Positions 11,401 to 24,691 of a stretch of DNA of 64,000 nucleotides are shown here, in pieces. This DNA is from Brachionus manjavacas (taxonomy: Eukaryota > Rotifera > Eurotatoria > Ploima > Brachionidae): contig JAHQIY010000007.1 of NCBI GenBank assembly GCA_019054805.1, positions 3,291,501 through 3,355,500 on the forward strand. The letters run 5' to 3'. Below the pieces are notes generated by a model. The model was not told where the DNA came from and ran no database searches. It saw nothing but the letters and a program-made list of their open reading frames with translations. The position numbers and the translations under genes were made by a program. Within the stretch, counting starts at the first letter, position 1, and every line of letters begins with the position of its first letter.

Positions 11401-14400
11401 GGAGACCGAGGATTTTTGGAAATCGGGCGCCGCTTTTCTTCACTTTGTTTCTTAAATTTGTGGCTAGCAAAAAATTAAAAAAAGATCAAGCTCGATAAAT
11501 ATTTTGAAACGATTAAAAAAATTTTAGACTCAATCCAAAAATGATATGAAAATATTTCAACAAGTTAATTAAAGATTTTTTAATACTCAAGTATAATACA
11601 AAATTTGAAATAAAATACTAAACTAATTCAATTGTTATTAAAGCTATTTAATTAAGTTTTTGATTTGGATTTTTTCTCTAAAATTACATTAGATGTAAAA
11701 ATAGCTCAACAAAAAAAATAAAATAAAAATCACTACAAGTTTATTAACTAGAAAATTTGCATCTAAATTTTATTTTAGTCAGATATGCCAGAATAATTTC
11801 CTTCAAGTGAATTAAACGATCTATTTGAGAAAAAAGATTGATATATTTTCAACTTACCAAGTATTCCCGTTCGAATTGATCCTATTTTTTTGTACCACTA
11901 GTTAAGGATGATTTATTGCTTTGAGAGTAATCAATGGTGAAATATATGAACGAGAACACCATTTAGTAGCAATGATAAATTTACTAAACTCTGTAAATTT
12001 TGATATACACATCAACTGTCAAATTGAAGATACAGTTGTTTTCAAGTCTGGTTGAATGGTATTTATTAAAAATGAATGATTGATTCGATCAAATTTCAAT
12101 CAAAAATTTTAAAATGTAAATTTAGACATTAAATGCGAGAGAAAAGTTGGCCTACAAAAAAATGACCATAAATTATCGTCAATGTAATTCAAACAAAAAT
12201 GGTCGCATACTTAAAAGTGTTTAAATGTTTTTTGAAAAATTTATTACCTCCAAGTCTAGGTTTAAAGTGTCAATCTCTCTATTTATTAACAACTTATTAT
12301 TAAATTAAAGGATTAAAGCAACAACAACAAAAATTGGGTGTTTATTAAGCAAATTCTTGTCTATTATAAGCCTAGAACAAAATTATATGTATATATCACC
12401 TATAATTAGACATACTCTATGAAAAACTCTAACCCGAAAATTGGATACATGGTACTACAGTATTAATTGATGTGTCTAAAAAAAATCTGCTTCTCTGCTC
12501 AGAAGGCAATTCGAAAAATCTAAATCTAATTTAAAAAAATTCAAAAAATAAAGTGTCACAATCTTTTACTTTTTTTTATTTTTGAACAAATTGCGTATGG
12601 AATAGAATGATGAAAAAATATTTTTTGCAAGTTGACCAAAGTTTTTTGTTAGAAAAAACAATTCATCCAAATGATAGGACCTAAATGCCAAACAACAAGA
12701 CCAAATTTGATAATCTAATACAAATAGCATTCGATTAAGGCTTAAATCACACATTCAAATAGACGTCAAAGTGGTGATTTCAAGTGTGCCAAGATGCTTT
12801 TCGAAGTGTTTATCTGTCAATAAGCTAGCCCTGTCTGTCTACAAGTACAAGTGATAGGTTTAATTTTTTTTAAAAATAAAAAAACATATCTGCACTTTAA
12901 TATCAAATATAAATACCACAATAAACAAACTTGAGTTCAGCTTACAAAATCTCTATTTTAAATGATAACAAAAAAGCCAACTTTACGAAGAGATTTTCTC
13001 TTATTTTGCCTATTTACTTACCTATCTTTTTTAAATAGCATTGCCTTATTTTAATAAAATCACGTTTATTAAATTATCTGAATAGATTTTTTAATCTAAA
13101 ATTGGATTAAGACTTAAGACTTAAACTAGTCGAGGCAAATATTTAACTAATCTATCTAGCTTATAAATCGATGAATTTACCTATCTGTTAAATTTTGCTT
13201 CAAGTAATTAGAACACTGTGTGGGGGTCGTAAAAAGTATTGCCATGAGCGAATAAAACACGGCTTTGCTGGCCCGAACGCCTAGTGTTTTGTTTCTATCG
13301 TCAATATTTTATTTTTTTTTGAATTTAAAATACACTTGGGCATATTTTAAATTAAAATCAAAATACTAAATTTTATTTGATTCAGTCAATTAAGGGTCTA
13401 AATTACAAAATTAATTAGGGCTTGCATTATGCTTTTGTTTAGCAAGTCTAGCTGAGCAGGAATTTTGAAAAAATTAAATACTTTTTTTTATTTTGGGTGA
13501 CTTGTCATTAAAGTTGGGTTAAGTGCTAATTTAAATTCAGCTCAAGATCAGCGACGGTTGTTCGCGGTGTTTTGTTGAATACTTTCAAAAATTTGAAGAT
13601 GAAATTTTCTCTCTAAAAAGATAAAATTTTATTTGAAAAATTACAAAAAGAGCGAAAATTTACAAATTAATTCTATGTTGCATAATAGATTGAACTTCTT
13701 GATTTTTATGATGATAGAACAACAAGAATATTAGAGTTACAGTAACTCAATAAGTTGCTTGTTGTTTAGACTGAGTAGTAAACAGCATCCGAAAATTCCT
13801 CTAGTTTATTTATTTGCGTAGTTTTTGCCATACTTTTCTTCTGTTTGAATTTAATTAAAAATTAAGCATTCATTTATCAAACATAAATCTCAGCAACAAA
13901 AAAAATAAAATCTTAAAAATAATACATTCAATCACATGAATATTTTAAGCCAAAAGATTTAGTTGGAACTTTACAACAACAACAACATAACAGCAGCAAT
14001 TTTCGTGAGTAAAAGAATTAAGAAAAAAAATGTTATTTTTTTTCAATTCAAAAATTTATTTTTTAACCTTTATTAAACTTCTAAAAAATCTCTAAGATGA
14101 TTTAAAATTAAAATTAAAATCAGTATCATGCAATCAATGAATTCATTTTCTAATTATCGCTTCTTGTTTGCATTTGATCTGAACATTGTTTGCATTTTAG
14201 GCAGTAAACATCTAGATCTATGAGCGCCAAATGAAAATTCTATTAAATAAAAAGCTTTATCCTCATCTAGATAAATTCCTATAAACAAAGCCAGAATTCA
14301 TTTAATCTCAAAGTTTTGTTGTTTATACAAACATTATCTAATAGTCGGTTCGAGCAAAATATGAGAGATTAAGGACATAATTTTTGATTATAAATTATGA

Positions 14401-16509
14401 AATAAACAATATTTTAAGAATTATAAATTCCAAACAAAATTTTTAAAATAAAGTTTGCAATCTTGCTCTAATAAAAATCAACTTTAGTATACCAATTTGC
14501 ATATTTAACAAGATAAAATGATTAGGAAAATATTTTATCAGCATTGAAAAATTAAAATATTATTGACGATGATTGCTGTTTAGCTGTGTTTGAGTTGAGC
14601 ATAGAAAAAATGTTTAATTTCAATCTAAATTTATGATTTTATTAAATGTATTGAAATAAAAATGTAATAAAAATTTGCTCGAATTTATAAAAGCTTTAAT
14701 CACTTGTTGGAATAGAACAAACAAAAAAGACGACGCAAGAGCCTGATAAAAACACTAGGCTTTATTTATAAAGCTATAAACATTATTTTGCCTAGTGATT
14801 GAGAGAAAAATGAACGATCAGGGCCAAATAAACGAAAACAAAATAAATTTGTTGATTTTAGCGCAATATTTTAGTAAAAGAATTAAAATTATCTTTGTAA
14901 AGTTTGTTTCAGTGATTACATAATAAAAATCCTAAAAAAATTCTTGATTAAATCTAATTTGAATACGAGTTATCTGATACCGGGCTCGAGTACATTTTAG
15001 TCAAAGACTAAAATAAAACTCACGATTACATAAGAATAAATTTTTAAATGATCCAATAATTGATATTATCTCATACCATTCTTGATAATTAAATTTTTTT
15101 ATCATCCATTTTTATTTTTTTTTCTAAAAAATCACATCTAGCTCTTTATCTATGCCTTTTAAAAAAACCTTTATTTGAAAATTAGATGTTTTGTTTTCTA
15201 TATGGAAAAACAACTTAATTTTTGAAACATAGCGTCAATATTTGATATTTTTATTGACATAAAACTAAAATTATTTCTAAAAGTCTTTTAGAATTATTTT
15301 ACTTTCAAAATATTAACTCTAAGAAAGACTTTAGTTTGTAAGATTTGAATTTGAGCTGGCAACAAAACGAAAGCCTAATAAATTGAATCTAGGCTGAATA
15401 GAAAACAATAGTCAATTTTTTTATAACCTTCATTTTTTTTTGCAAAAAAACTTAAAAATAAGCTCTAAATCATTTTTAAATAGAGAAAAATAGAGATGAA
15501 AACTTTTTGAATTCTTTTGAAATCTTGGATGCTCGATACTATTTTAAAAAAAAATAAACAAGCTGTTATAACTGTTAATCAAAACTCTTTAAAAAAATTT
15601 TCAAACAGTGACGTAATTCATTCAAAATTTAGACGCAATTTATTTATGTTTTTCAGGATAATTTTAAAAAGAATTTTCTTATATTCTTCCAATATTTATA
15701 AATATTCAGGATGCAATGTACTTATAAAATTGAACAATTGTAAGCCATCACGTTTCAATAAAAAAATTTTGCCTATTTTTATCAGAACAGATCGGGCTCA
15801 CCTTAAAATCAAAGTTAACATATTTATTTATTGATATTTAATGCTATTTTATGTAAAAAAAATATCTTCTTAAAATAGATATAATTCTTGGTTTTGTACG
15901 AGTGAGCCATTATGACCAATTTTTTTGAATTAGTACTCGTAAATCACGATTTGTCGGCCAGGATGTTTATAAATTAATGCCTAATTGTACTATTTTTGTA
16001 AGTTAAATCTCAATTTTATTTTTTATTTCAATTAATTGTGATTTATTACATTTATTAGAAATATATTGACCGCTAAAGAAAGATTTATGATACTTGAAGA
16101 TTAATTTTTCTAAAAAAACTAAAATTTAACTAATAGCTCAAATTAACTAAATAAAAAATCAATATAACTGAAACCGATACGAGAATTCTCGTGGTAACAA
16201 ATCCTGCAACTAGAATTACAAAATCTGATTCCGATAATTAAATATTTGCCACTGAATTTCTCAAATTGTTAGCTTTTCATTTTGATGAGATTTGTAATCA
16301 ATTAAAGAAAAAGAAATATCGAGCATATGCCCAGAGTTTTTAGAAGGTAAACTTAAAATTCTACGGTTTAAAGATCCTGGGCAAATAATGATCCATAAAA
16401 TAGAAAGATAAAAAATATTCCAAAAAAGCATCAGTCTAATCTTGATAAGCTTTATTTTTTAGTTTCTCTAAATCTTAAATTAGTTTCATAATTCGGACAA
16501 AGATAAGAA
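8461..16509. other. Gene-poor, AT-rich interval between tensin and the aminopeptidase gene
   Basis: About 8 kb without a recognisable gene on either strand. GC is slightly higher near 9850-10020, 10370-10850 and 13200-13290, but no known protein motif was recognised there. A weak open frame at 10493-10762 is listed separately. Most of the rest is low-complexity A/T sequence with chance open frames. Confidence 0.5.
10493..10762 (+). CDS. Hypothetical 89-residue open frame of uncertain reality
   Basis: An ATG-started open frame of 89 codons beginning MVCSVMAFEKLCRTFASNPF. It sits in a 480-base patch (10370-10850) with higher GC and fewer homopolymers than its surroundings. The product would be soluble, basic and Gln/Phe-rich, with no signal peptide, membrane segment or motif that I recognise. 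An overlapping frame ends in MLGYPSRELI, which faintly recalls the end of TMEM254 (MLGYPSTRLI). That could mean a very decayed copy or chance. No nearby splice partner was found. Confidence 0.2.
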   Translation: MVCSVMAFEKLCRTFASNPFQLNFDKLPVEQIQFLIKYFEAIFRFLSVHSTAKNLQSFTEKYGQIKQKINHSFWIQVERIQQETRLQGS

Positions 16510-19500
16510 TCAACTGAAAAAAGTGTCCAAATCTTGACTTTGCGCAGAAAGAAAGTAAATATTTGATTTGATTGATTCAATTGCTTGTTTGATTGATTGG
16601 TCAGCTTGAGGGCACGGGTTGTCCAAGAAAAAGGTCTCTACATCGTTCAAGCTGGCCTCTGAGCTAAAGCATTCAATAATCGGCTTAAGTAGCCTGCCCA
16701 AAATGACCGAGTCGGCGTATCTCTCCACAAATAGATGCCAGTTATTTTTTACAAATTTCCATGTAAGATCGAGTGAAATTTTGTTTGTTGAATTTTTTCC
16801 CAATGATACCAAAATAAATACGGTTTCTTCCAGTGTGACTAAAGTCTAAAATAATTTATCGAAAATAATAATTTTTACTTAATCTAAAAAAAAATATCTT
16901 ACTGAAATTGAAAATTGCAAAACTAAATCAATCGATTCAGCTGGTATTACTTCGCCCAGAAGTATTGCTATTTTTTCTTTTTCCTCTGGAATTCTAGATT
17001 CCTGATTTAAAAAAATTAGATCGTTAACTATATCAGTATTTCCATTTCTGAGCAAACTGGTAAATATCTTTGTATTAATTTGATTAAGCTGACAAATTAA
17101 AAGTATTTTAAGAAAATTACTGGTTTTTGCAAATCAGCAGGTATCGGCACATTATTCCGTTCATTGAATGCATTGATAGCAAATTGTTTAAAGTCTGGAT
17201 CATCAATTTTAGCAAGCATATACAAAATATTTTCTTTAAGAAGCTTTTGCAGATCATCTAAATATCAAATTTATAAGTTTAATTAACAGTATTTGTATTT
17301 TCGTTGAACAGATCTTATCTTCAGCCTTTGGATAAGCAACTGACTAATTCTTATTTTTCAAATTTTACAAATTTGTTAAAACTGTTTCAAGTTTTTTAAA
17401 TTAAATAAATTTTAACAAATATTCAAAAAGCTTTAAAAAAGCTTATAAAGTATAAATTAAAAAAAAACGACTTAAAAACATCTTTTTTTAACTCTTTCTA
17501 AAAAATATTTTCAGACATAATTTATAATTAATCTCAAGTTTTTAAGAGAATATAATACAAAATTAGCAAACAAAAAAAAAAAAAATCTATTATATATCTC
17601 GTTGTTAAGATTTATAATTTTTAATTGTTTAAATTTTTTTTGAGAATTTTTCTTTAAATACTATATTTTCTTAGGTTAAATTGACTTTAATTTACAATAA
17701 TTAATTTTTTTATTTTTTTGATTTTCCAGAAGTTTTAAAATATCATATTTGTACTAAAAAAGCATATTAAAGACAAAAGAAGACTTTCAATGAATAAAGG
17801 CTTAAAATAATTAAAATTTTTTTTTCATAAATTTAATTAAGAGAAATTAATTTCGCTTTAATAAAATTTTTTTTTTGATTTTTATTTTTATTTAGGTTAA
17901 GTATGAAGATTTATTGGGGCCTAAAATTAGTACTATATTTGACATAAAAAATTTAAGCATTCATTTAAGAGGAACAGCTGTAATGATTAAAAAATCTAAA
18001 AAATTAATCATGCCCAAAATAATCACTAAATAAAATTAATAATCAAAAATTATTTAATTTAAACAGTAAAGTTTATGCTCCGCTAAAATGAAAAATCTTA
18101 AATATATTTTCTTTAGTAAAAGTAAAATCGATTCATCGCTTTGTATTTTTTTTAATTTATTTCTACAATTATAAATTTTAATACTAAATATTATATTAAT
18201 TAAATTGAGTCTACAAATATAAATAAAAAAAGATAAAATCTTAGGTAATGTCTTTTAAATTAATTTTCTAAAAAAAAATTCTATATACTAAATTTTGAAT
18301 TAATTTTTTTTTATTATATAATTATCTATAATTTAACTATCTTGGCTCGAAAAAAACAAAAATTTTGGCAATTATCTTACAGCATTTATGTCATTTTCGG
18401 AATAAAACTTTATTTATTTCAGCATGGTTTAATTTTTTTATACCAATAATATTATTTGGCAACAATTTAAAGGTTTTTTCTCTTAATTTTTATTGATGAA
18501 GGTTAAGTCAAAAAATAAATTAAGAATTAAAAATTTATTTATTTGACATCTGGTCACTTAGAATGGAGTAAAATCCTTTTTTTTCTGCGAAAAAATAGAA
18601 AAAAAATAGAAGAAAACAAAATATAAGAAAAAAAGCTAGCTGTAGAAGACGTTAAGATAATTATTTCGATTTTAAAATAGTACATATTATTTTAAGCCGT
18701 ATTTAGTTAAACAATTAAAAATTAAATTATTAGAATTGGTTAACTTTTTTTAAATTTCGCGATTTCGACTAGAAGACTTAATGATTTTAAGTCTGATGAC
18801 TTTTATTCAAATTTTAAAAATACAGATACGATAAAGTTGGTAGCAATTTTCAAAAAAAATAAATTTTTAGATTAAAAAAATTTTTGATTCATTTAAAAAA
18901 AAACAATTTTTCATGATTTCAAAGTTTCAAAAATGCTCTCCATTTAAATAAAATAGCCTCTAACTTAACCGCCTTAAAAAATATTTTTGATTTTTTGTCT
19001 ATTAATTTTGAAATTTGAAATTTTTTTTATTATTTTTAACTTTTTTACCTTTATCTAAATTATGATTATTTTCGTCAATGAATATGGTTAATTAGATTAA
19101 AAAAATCCACACATCTGATTTTTTGATATAATAATTGTTTAATCTCAATTGAATTAAGAGTTGAAGGATTGAAATCTACGCGTTTTGTATTCAGAAGTAT
19201 TTTTTTAATTGAAATTGTAAGTTAACAAAAATTCTCATCAATTTTTTCAAGCTTTTATAATTTTTGACTCCAAGCCTAATTTCTACCTAATTTATTGGAA
19301 AAATATAGGTAATCAAACCTTCATCTTCATTTATTTCAAAGCTAATTTTCTTTTTTAAGCTTGCGAGCAAATCTTCAATATAATTTTTGAATTTATCCCA
19401 GTACGGCTGATCGAGAATGCATTTGATCATGAAATTTAAATTTTTAAAAATTGTTATCCAAACATGCACATCACTTTCAAAGCGAAAATGTTTAAGCATT

Positions 19501-21713
19501 TTCAACAACTCTGAAGCTTTCAATTCACCAGAAAAAACCTTTTCAAACAAAATTTATCTAAAAAAGTGAAGGTAAAATCAAAATTACGAAAGAAAATGCA
19601 TCATTTATTATTCCATATCGATCTAAAACTGAACCCAATGATGATATATCTTTCGAATGACCAAAGAATCTCTGTAGCATATCATGCGAATAGAAAACTT
19701 TGAAAAATCCGATATTATCTGCATTCAATTTGATCCAATCTTGCTCCGGAATCTCACCCAAAACAACTTCACACTCTTTTTTATCCAACACAAGTGTTGT
19801 ATAAATTCTAGGATAACTTGATCCTGTTACAATTGATATTGGAATATTCCAGATCTGATCATCACTTGATTCTTCATGATTAGCAGAAAATTGTTTCTGA
19901 CTGAGAGAAAGAATTGTTTTTTTATTCGAATCCAGCTTCACGGACACATACACAACCGGATATCCTTGGTCTTTGGTCCAAGCCTGCATCATTTTTTTCA
20001 CTGATCTTTTCGAAGCCAGATCAATTTCGTCCCATAAATCATCACTGGTTGCATTACTGAACTTGAATTTTTCCAAGTAATTATTAAGACCTCTGATGAA
20101 GCAATCTTTTCCAACATAGTCATTAAGCATGCGTAGAATAGCCGATCCTTTACAATAAGAAATCGAGTCGAAAATCTGATTTATTTCAGATGGTGGTCCT
20201 ACATGAACTTCAATAGGATGACTACTTTTCAAAGCGTCCAAGTTGAATGCGCGGTATAAATGGTCTGTAGCGTACAAACTCCAAATGTTCCAATTGGGAA
20301 AGCAATAGTCAATGCACAAATATTCAATCCATGTGGCGAATCCTTCATTTAGCCATAAATCAGTCCACCATTCCATTGTTACCAAATTTCCGAACCATTG
20401 ATGAGCGATTTCGTGAGCCACGACCAAAGCCACTTCTGATCTAGTTTGAACTGAAAATTTTTTTGGATCAATCAATAACAGAGACTCTTTAAATGTCAAC
20501 AGTCCAAAATTTTCCATCGCCTTTTAGTTGAGCTTTAATTTTTTAGTTGTTGTTAAAAAATAAAAAAAAAACCTCTTAAATTAAGTTGTTTTAAAACAAA
20601 ATTTTAAAAAATTTTATTCTAAATTACCTATTTCAGTATCATTTAGGCCAATTAGATCCAATTTTGGAAGCGGGTATTGAATGCCGAAAAATTTTGTAAA
20701 AAAAGGAACTGCTTTCACCGCTATCTTTAATCAAAAAAATTCCTGTAAGATAAATTAAATTCAAATTAATCAATGAACTTCTAGTGAAAATTTTCCCATT
20801 TCAGTTTTTGTTTTAGGTGTATAGACGCGTATTTTAGTTCCCAGTTCATCCATAGCTTCTACAAAGTCATAATTTCCAACAATAAAGGCAACCAAATAAG
20901 TGGACATTTTTACAGTCCTGTCAAAAACGAATATGCTATATCTAGGATCAATTTCGTATGGTAGTATCTCTCTGAGAGGCTAAGGAAAAAATTTTTTGAA
21001 AATAATTAAATGTTATATTTAATTATAATTTTACCATGTTGGATAGTACAGTTTTTGTTCTATCAGCTATAATGCAAATATCAAAAGTAGCCTTCATTGA
21101 AGGTTCATCAAAGCATGGAAAAGCTTTTCTTGCATATGCAGCCTTAAAATTTGATATTTTATTCTAAAATTCTTAAAATTAAAGAAAAAAAAACTTCGAA
21201 TTGGGTCACTGCTGCGAAGCTTTCACGGCCATTGTTGTCCAGACACTTTGTTTTATAAAATCCGGTCAAATTTTCATTTAGAATTCCTTCAAAATTTATT
21301 TTCAAAAAGCTTATTCCTTTTGAAATTTTTCTGGCAAAGCAAATGTCGATCGATTCACAATTTGTAGCTTCAATTAACTTTGAACATGTTAATTCTAAAA
21401 AAATACATATTTCAGTTTTAAAAATTTGAAAAATAATCTCAAGTGCACCTTCATTTTGTGTTTGAATTTTGACTGAAGTAAATTTGAGCTCCAGTGAATG
21501 AATTTCGATTACATCAGTTTCTTCAATTATCTTGAAAATTATAATTTATTGAGTTTTTTTTTATTAAATTTAGCTTACGTTTATTTCAATTTTGACTGTT
21601 CCTGTAAATTTAAAATTTTCAAAATTTGGAAATATACTGAGATCATAGTTAATGGGTACAATGTTCTTTTTTAAACGACCAAATTGTCTCAAGTCAGTCT
21701 CAATTATAGACAT
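16510..21713 (-). CDS. NPEPPS: Puromycin-sensitive aminopeptidase (M1 zinc metallopeptidase)
   Basis: Cytosolic M1 aminopeptidase that trims N-terminal residues from peptides, including proteasome products. Eleven minus-strand exons: 21713-21579, 21530-21449, 21394-21195, 21142-21035, 20979-20779, 20724-20628, 20520-19588, 19538-19319, 17257-17121, 17088-16903 and 16845-16510, about 878 residues, matching the family. Landmarks are [20 protein letters not shown] of the GAMEN exopeptidase motif, the zinc site [17 protein letters not shown] with its third ligand in LWLNEGF, and the catalytic Tyr in SISYCKGSA. The C-terminal helical domain ends with [11 protein letters not shown]. No signal peptide or membrane anchor is present, which favours the cytosolic NPEPPS type over ERAP. 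All junctions keep phase except the one before AMEN, where exon 6 carries one extra base relative to exon 7 (see findings). Intron 8 is unusually long at about 2 kb. Confidence 0.93.
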
Positions 21714-21907
21714 TTTAAATTCAAACAAAAAAGTTAAGTTTACACAAATTAATTACAAAAAAAAAATTGATTCAAAAATTTTAAAAGCATATGTAAGATT
21801 TTAATTTTAGCCGTGAGTGGGAGAATCTTTAGCATAAAACTTTAAGCCATTAGTTTAAAACTTAAGCTAAATTTTAAAATTCAATTTAAAAAAGAAACTA
21901 TTAAAAG
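21714..21907. promoter_or_regulatory. Likely shared bidirectional promoter
   Basis: Only 194 bases separate the divergent start codons of the aminopeptidase (minus) and the homeodomain gene (plus). Both promoters and 5' leaders must overlap here unless a 5' non-coding exon lies elsewhere. No clear TATA element can be told apart from the general A/T richness. Confidence 0.5.
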
Positions 21908-22487
21908 ATGGATCGAGTTGTAAGTGGCAAGAGAAAACGCGTAAAACGTCTCTCATCTACATCCCAAATTCAATACTACCCCAGTGCGTTCATCACCAAA
22001 CCATGTGAACAACTTTTTGGTCCAACACCTTTTGACTACTCTTTGCTTAGCTTTGAGTCCGACCTGAAAGACAAATCTTTTAATAGTGTTTCAAATGAGT
22101 CTCATTCAGATGATTTAAATCCTATTGAGAACTCATTCAATTGTGTGTGTGCACCGATTGACCATGAAAAAGTAAAAGCAGAAGTAATTAGCAGTGAAAA
22201 ATTTGAGTACATTCCGGCACCAAAGTGGAACAAAATTCAGAACGCTATTTTAGAAGAGCTGTTCAAAAAAAGTAGATATCCTAAGCCAACGGAACTTAAG
22301 ACATTGGCTCAACGATTTCATGTAATGGACAGTGATATAGAGGTTTTTTGTTTATTAAAGTTTTGCTTGTATAATTTTAAACTAAATTTTTCAGGAGTGG
22401 TTCCGTAAACGAAGAGGCAGGGACAGAAAGACAAAGAGAAAGAATGAAGTTTTAAAAAGCTTAATCGACAACTATTTAGACAAATAG
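21908..22487 (+). CDS. Small divergent homeodomain protein
   Basis: Two exons, 21908-22342 and 22395-22487, joined in phase 0 by a 52-base intron, encode 175 residues. The C-terminal part is a homeodomain of about 60 residues (roughly 100-159). KWNKIQNAILEELFKKSRYP fits helix 1 and LKTLAQRFHVMDSDIEEWF gives helix 2 and the start of helix 3 with normal spacing. The recognition helix reads EWFRKRRGRDRKTKR. W48, F49 and R53 are kept, but the nearly invariant Asn51 is Lys, so DNA contact should differ from typical homeodomains. The N-terminal 100 residues hold a basic patch (GKRKRVKR) and an acidic Ser/Asn-rich stretch. I could not assign a named class. The intron sits in the WF helix, a common homeobox intron site. 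AATAAA at 22615-22620 is a likely poly(A) signal. Confidence 0.85.
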
Positions 22488-23598
22488 ATTGATTTTTTTT
22501 TGTTTCTAAACAAGTCTTTATTATCTGTTTAGGGCCGAGAACATCATCTTTCCAACATGTAAAGTAAATCTCAATTTTACCCATTTTAATTTTATTTTTG
22601 ACAAAAATCTTAATAATAAAAAGGAATCGATTAGTGTAGTTTTGGAATTTTGAATATTTTTCCTCCTTTTTGCTGTTTTTATTCCTTGTTAAGTTTTTTG
22701 ATTTTTTTGTCAGCCTTGTTAAAAGTTTAAAGATCCCGTTATCTTTAAAATTTGTTTCAAGTTTTTTTATGTAAAATTTCCATTGAAATTTGATTAAAAT
22801 GCCCGATTTTGGTTTTGAAGTTTTTTTTTTACCGTCGGGCTCTAAAAAGTAACTTCACGCGAAATAGAGTTCAAATCTTCTCTATGTAAGTAATTATGTA
22901 ATTTTTTATTTTTCATTAAATTTTTTGGCAATTTTTTTTCAATGTGACTTTTTACTTGTACACATTTTCTATATGGAATTTTGATGGAATTTTTATTCTC
23001 TTTGTTAAGTATTAATATTTTTTGTAATAAATTAATTTCATTTTTTATGAAAAAAAGACAAAAACAAATAAAGCGGTTCCTTGAATTTAATTCTTATTTA
23101 AATGGATAATAAACTGTCCAAGTAATTAACGATTGACAATTATTTTTCCAAATAAAATCATGTTGTGAAAAAAAAACATTTCCAAATTCATTTTACTTAA
23201 AAAATCATTTTTGAACTTATTTGCCATTTTACAATTTACAATTCAAAGTTGTCTAATGGACTTCAAACAGGACGGAATAATAACTATTTGTTTAGCATTA
23301 TTAAGATGATTTATTACAGAATCCTGCAGTTATTGAATAGATGTATTCCAGTTTAGAAAAAAAAATAGCGTGAGATTTATTTCATTCTAGTTTTATCCTA
23401 AATTATGGCTTTTTTTTTAAATAGCGTCTAATAAGTAAACTTGGTTAACACAGTTTTTCCTAAGTCATAAAGTCAAAGTCAAGTCATAAAACTGGATAGC
23501 TTTAAAACTGTGATTTTTAAAACAAATAAAATTTTTTTTGAATTTATGTTGATCCACAATTTTTAGTCTTGATTATTTTTGCCTTTTTTCACTCGAAA

Positions 23599-23941
23599 AG
23601 ACTGGAAATGTTTAACTTAACTAATCTCAAAATAAGACGGATGAGAGGCGACTTGATCCAACTGTTTAAAATTATTAACAGATATGAAACTATCAATTTT
23701 GAAAATAGTATTTAATATTAATTCTTCTCGAAATCAGTCTTTTAGACATAACAAATGATAACAAATGTATAGTTAGAGAAGATGTGAATATCAATGTATG
23801 CAACGATATCAATTCTTAAAAAACCGAGTTGTTAATGCTTGCAATAGTCTTCCTCTATACATCGTCAATTCTGAATCAATTAATTACTTCAAAATTAACT
23901 TGGACAAATGGCTAAAGAAACAGTCTAAGTTACTGCCATAG
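23599..23941 (+). pseudogene. Relic of the C-terminus of a non-LTR reverse transcriptase ORF
   Basis: Two open pieces in different frames match the end of jockey/CR1-type reverse transcriptase ORFs. The first encodes RRMRGDLIQLFKIINRYE, the family's usual RRxRGDLIxxyKI block. The second, from about 23823, encodes NRVVNACNSLPLYIVNSES followed by FKINLDKWLKK, the usual NRVVNxWNSLP...FKxxLDxw block. Between them are stop codons and frameshifts. It is a dead fragment and differs from the copies at 32.8-40.5 kb. Confidence 0.7.
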
Positions 23942-24585
23942 CTACGAAGAATAGAAAAGGGACAATTATTATTATCTTGTATTTTTGAAAATGAGCTTTC
24001 AGAATATGTGCATATATCATTATGATCAAATAGCTTAGATAAACGATGATAAATTAACTCATGTTTTGTAAAACTAGAATAGAGAGATAATCAATTTTTT
24101 TTTCAAAAATATAAAATTTAATTTACTGGGGTTTCTTTAGAACATAAATTCTGAATTTGACATTGAAATTGAAAAATTTTGATAGTGTGGAAGTTTTGAA
24201 ATTCCGTAACCTTAAATAATCTAAAAAATATGATGCAACAATCTCGAGTAAATAAATTTGGATAGATTACACTTAAATATAAATAAATAGTTAGTAACTT
24301 GTAACTCAAATAATATGAAAAAGTGGTTTGTAAAGTATTTTATTTTATTTTAATTTACAAAAAATTCTACAAACAAAATTTAATTAAAAATCGATTAGAA
24401 TTTTTCAGATCAAAACATCAAATCATTTGATCCTTTTTAAAAAATAAGATTTAAACAAGAAGGTTTTACTTCCGTTGAAAAAAGTCCTCTTAAATAGTCC
24501 TGTCGCCTGTCTCAGTTTCTGTCATAATCATAGAGAACAGGCCCGAAGAAAAGCCCGGTCCCTTGTTAGTTTCAAAATTTCGAAG

Positions 24586-24691
24586 GTAGTCCCAGTTTAG
24601 GTGATGGTCTGAGTCAGTTCAATGGTGAGTCTGGGACTGGTTGAGAGTTGAAATGTATATGTATTTGTAAATGGAAATACATTTCAACGAT
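24586..24691. repeat. GC-richer patch with two inverted repeats
   Basis: AGTCCCAG and its complement CTGGGACT flank about 45 bases. Directly beyond lies a 12-base stem, GTTGAAATGTAT and ATACATTTCAAC, with a loop of about 18 bases. The patch stands out in base composition from the surrounding A/T sequence. It could be the end of a small element; no coding content was seen. Confidence 0.4.
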
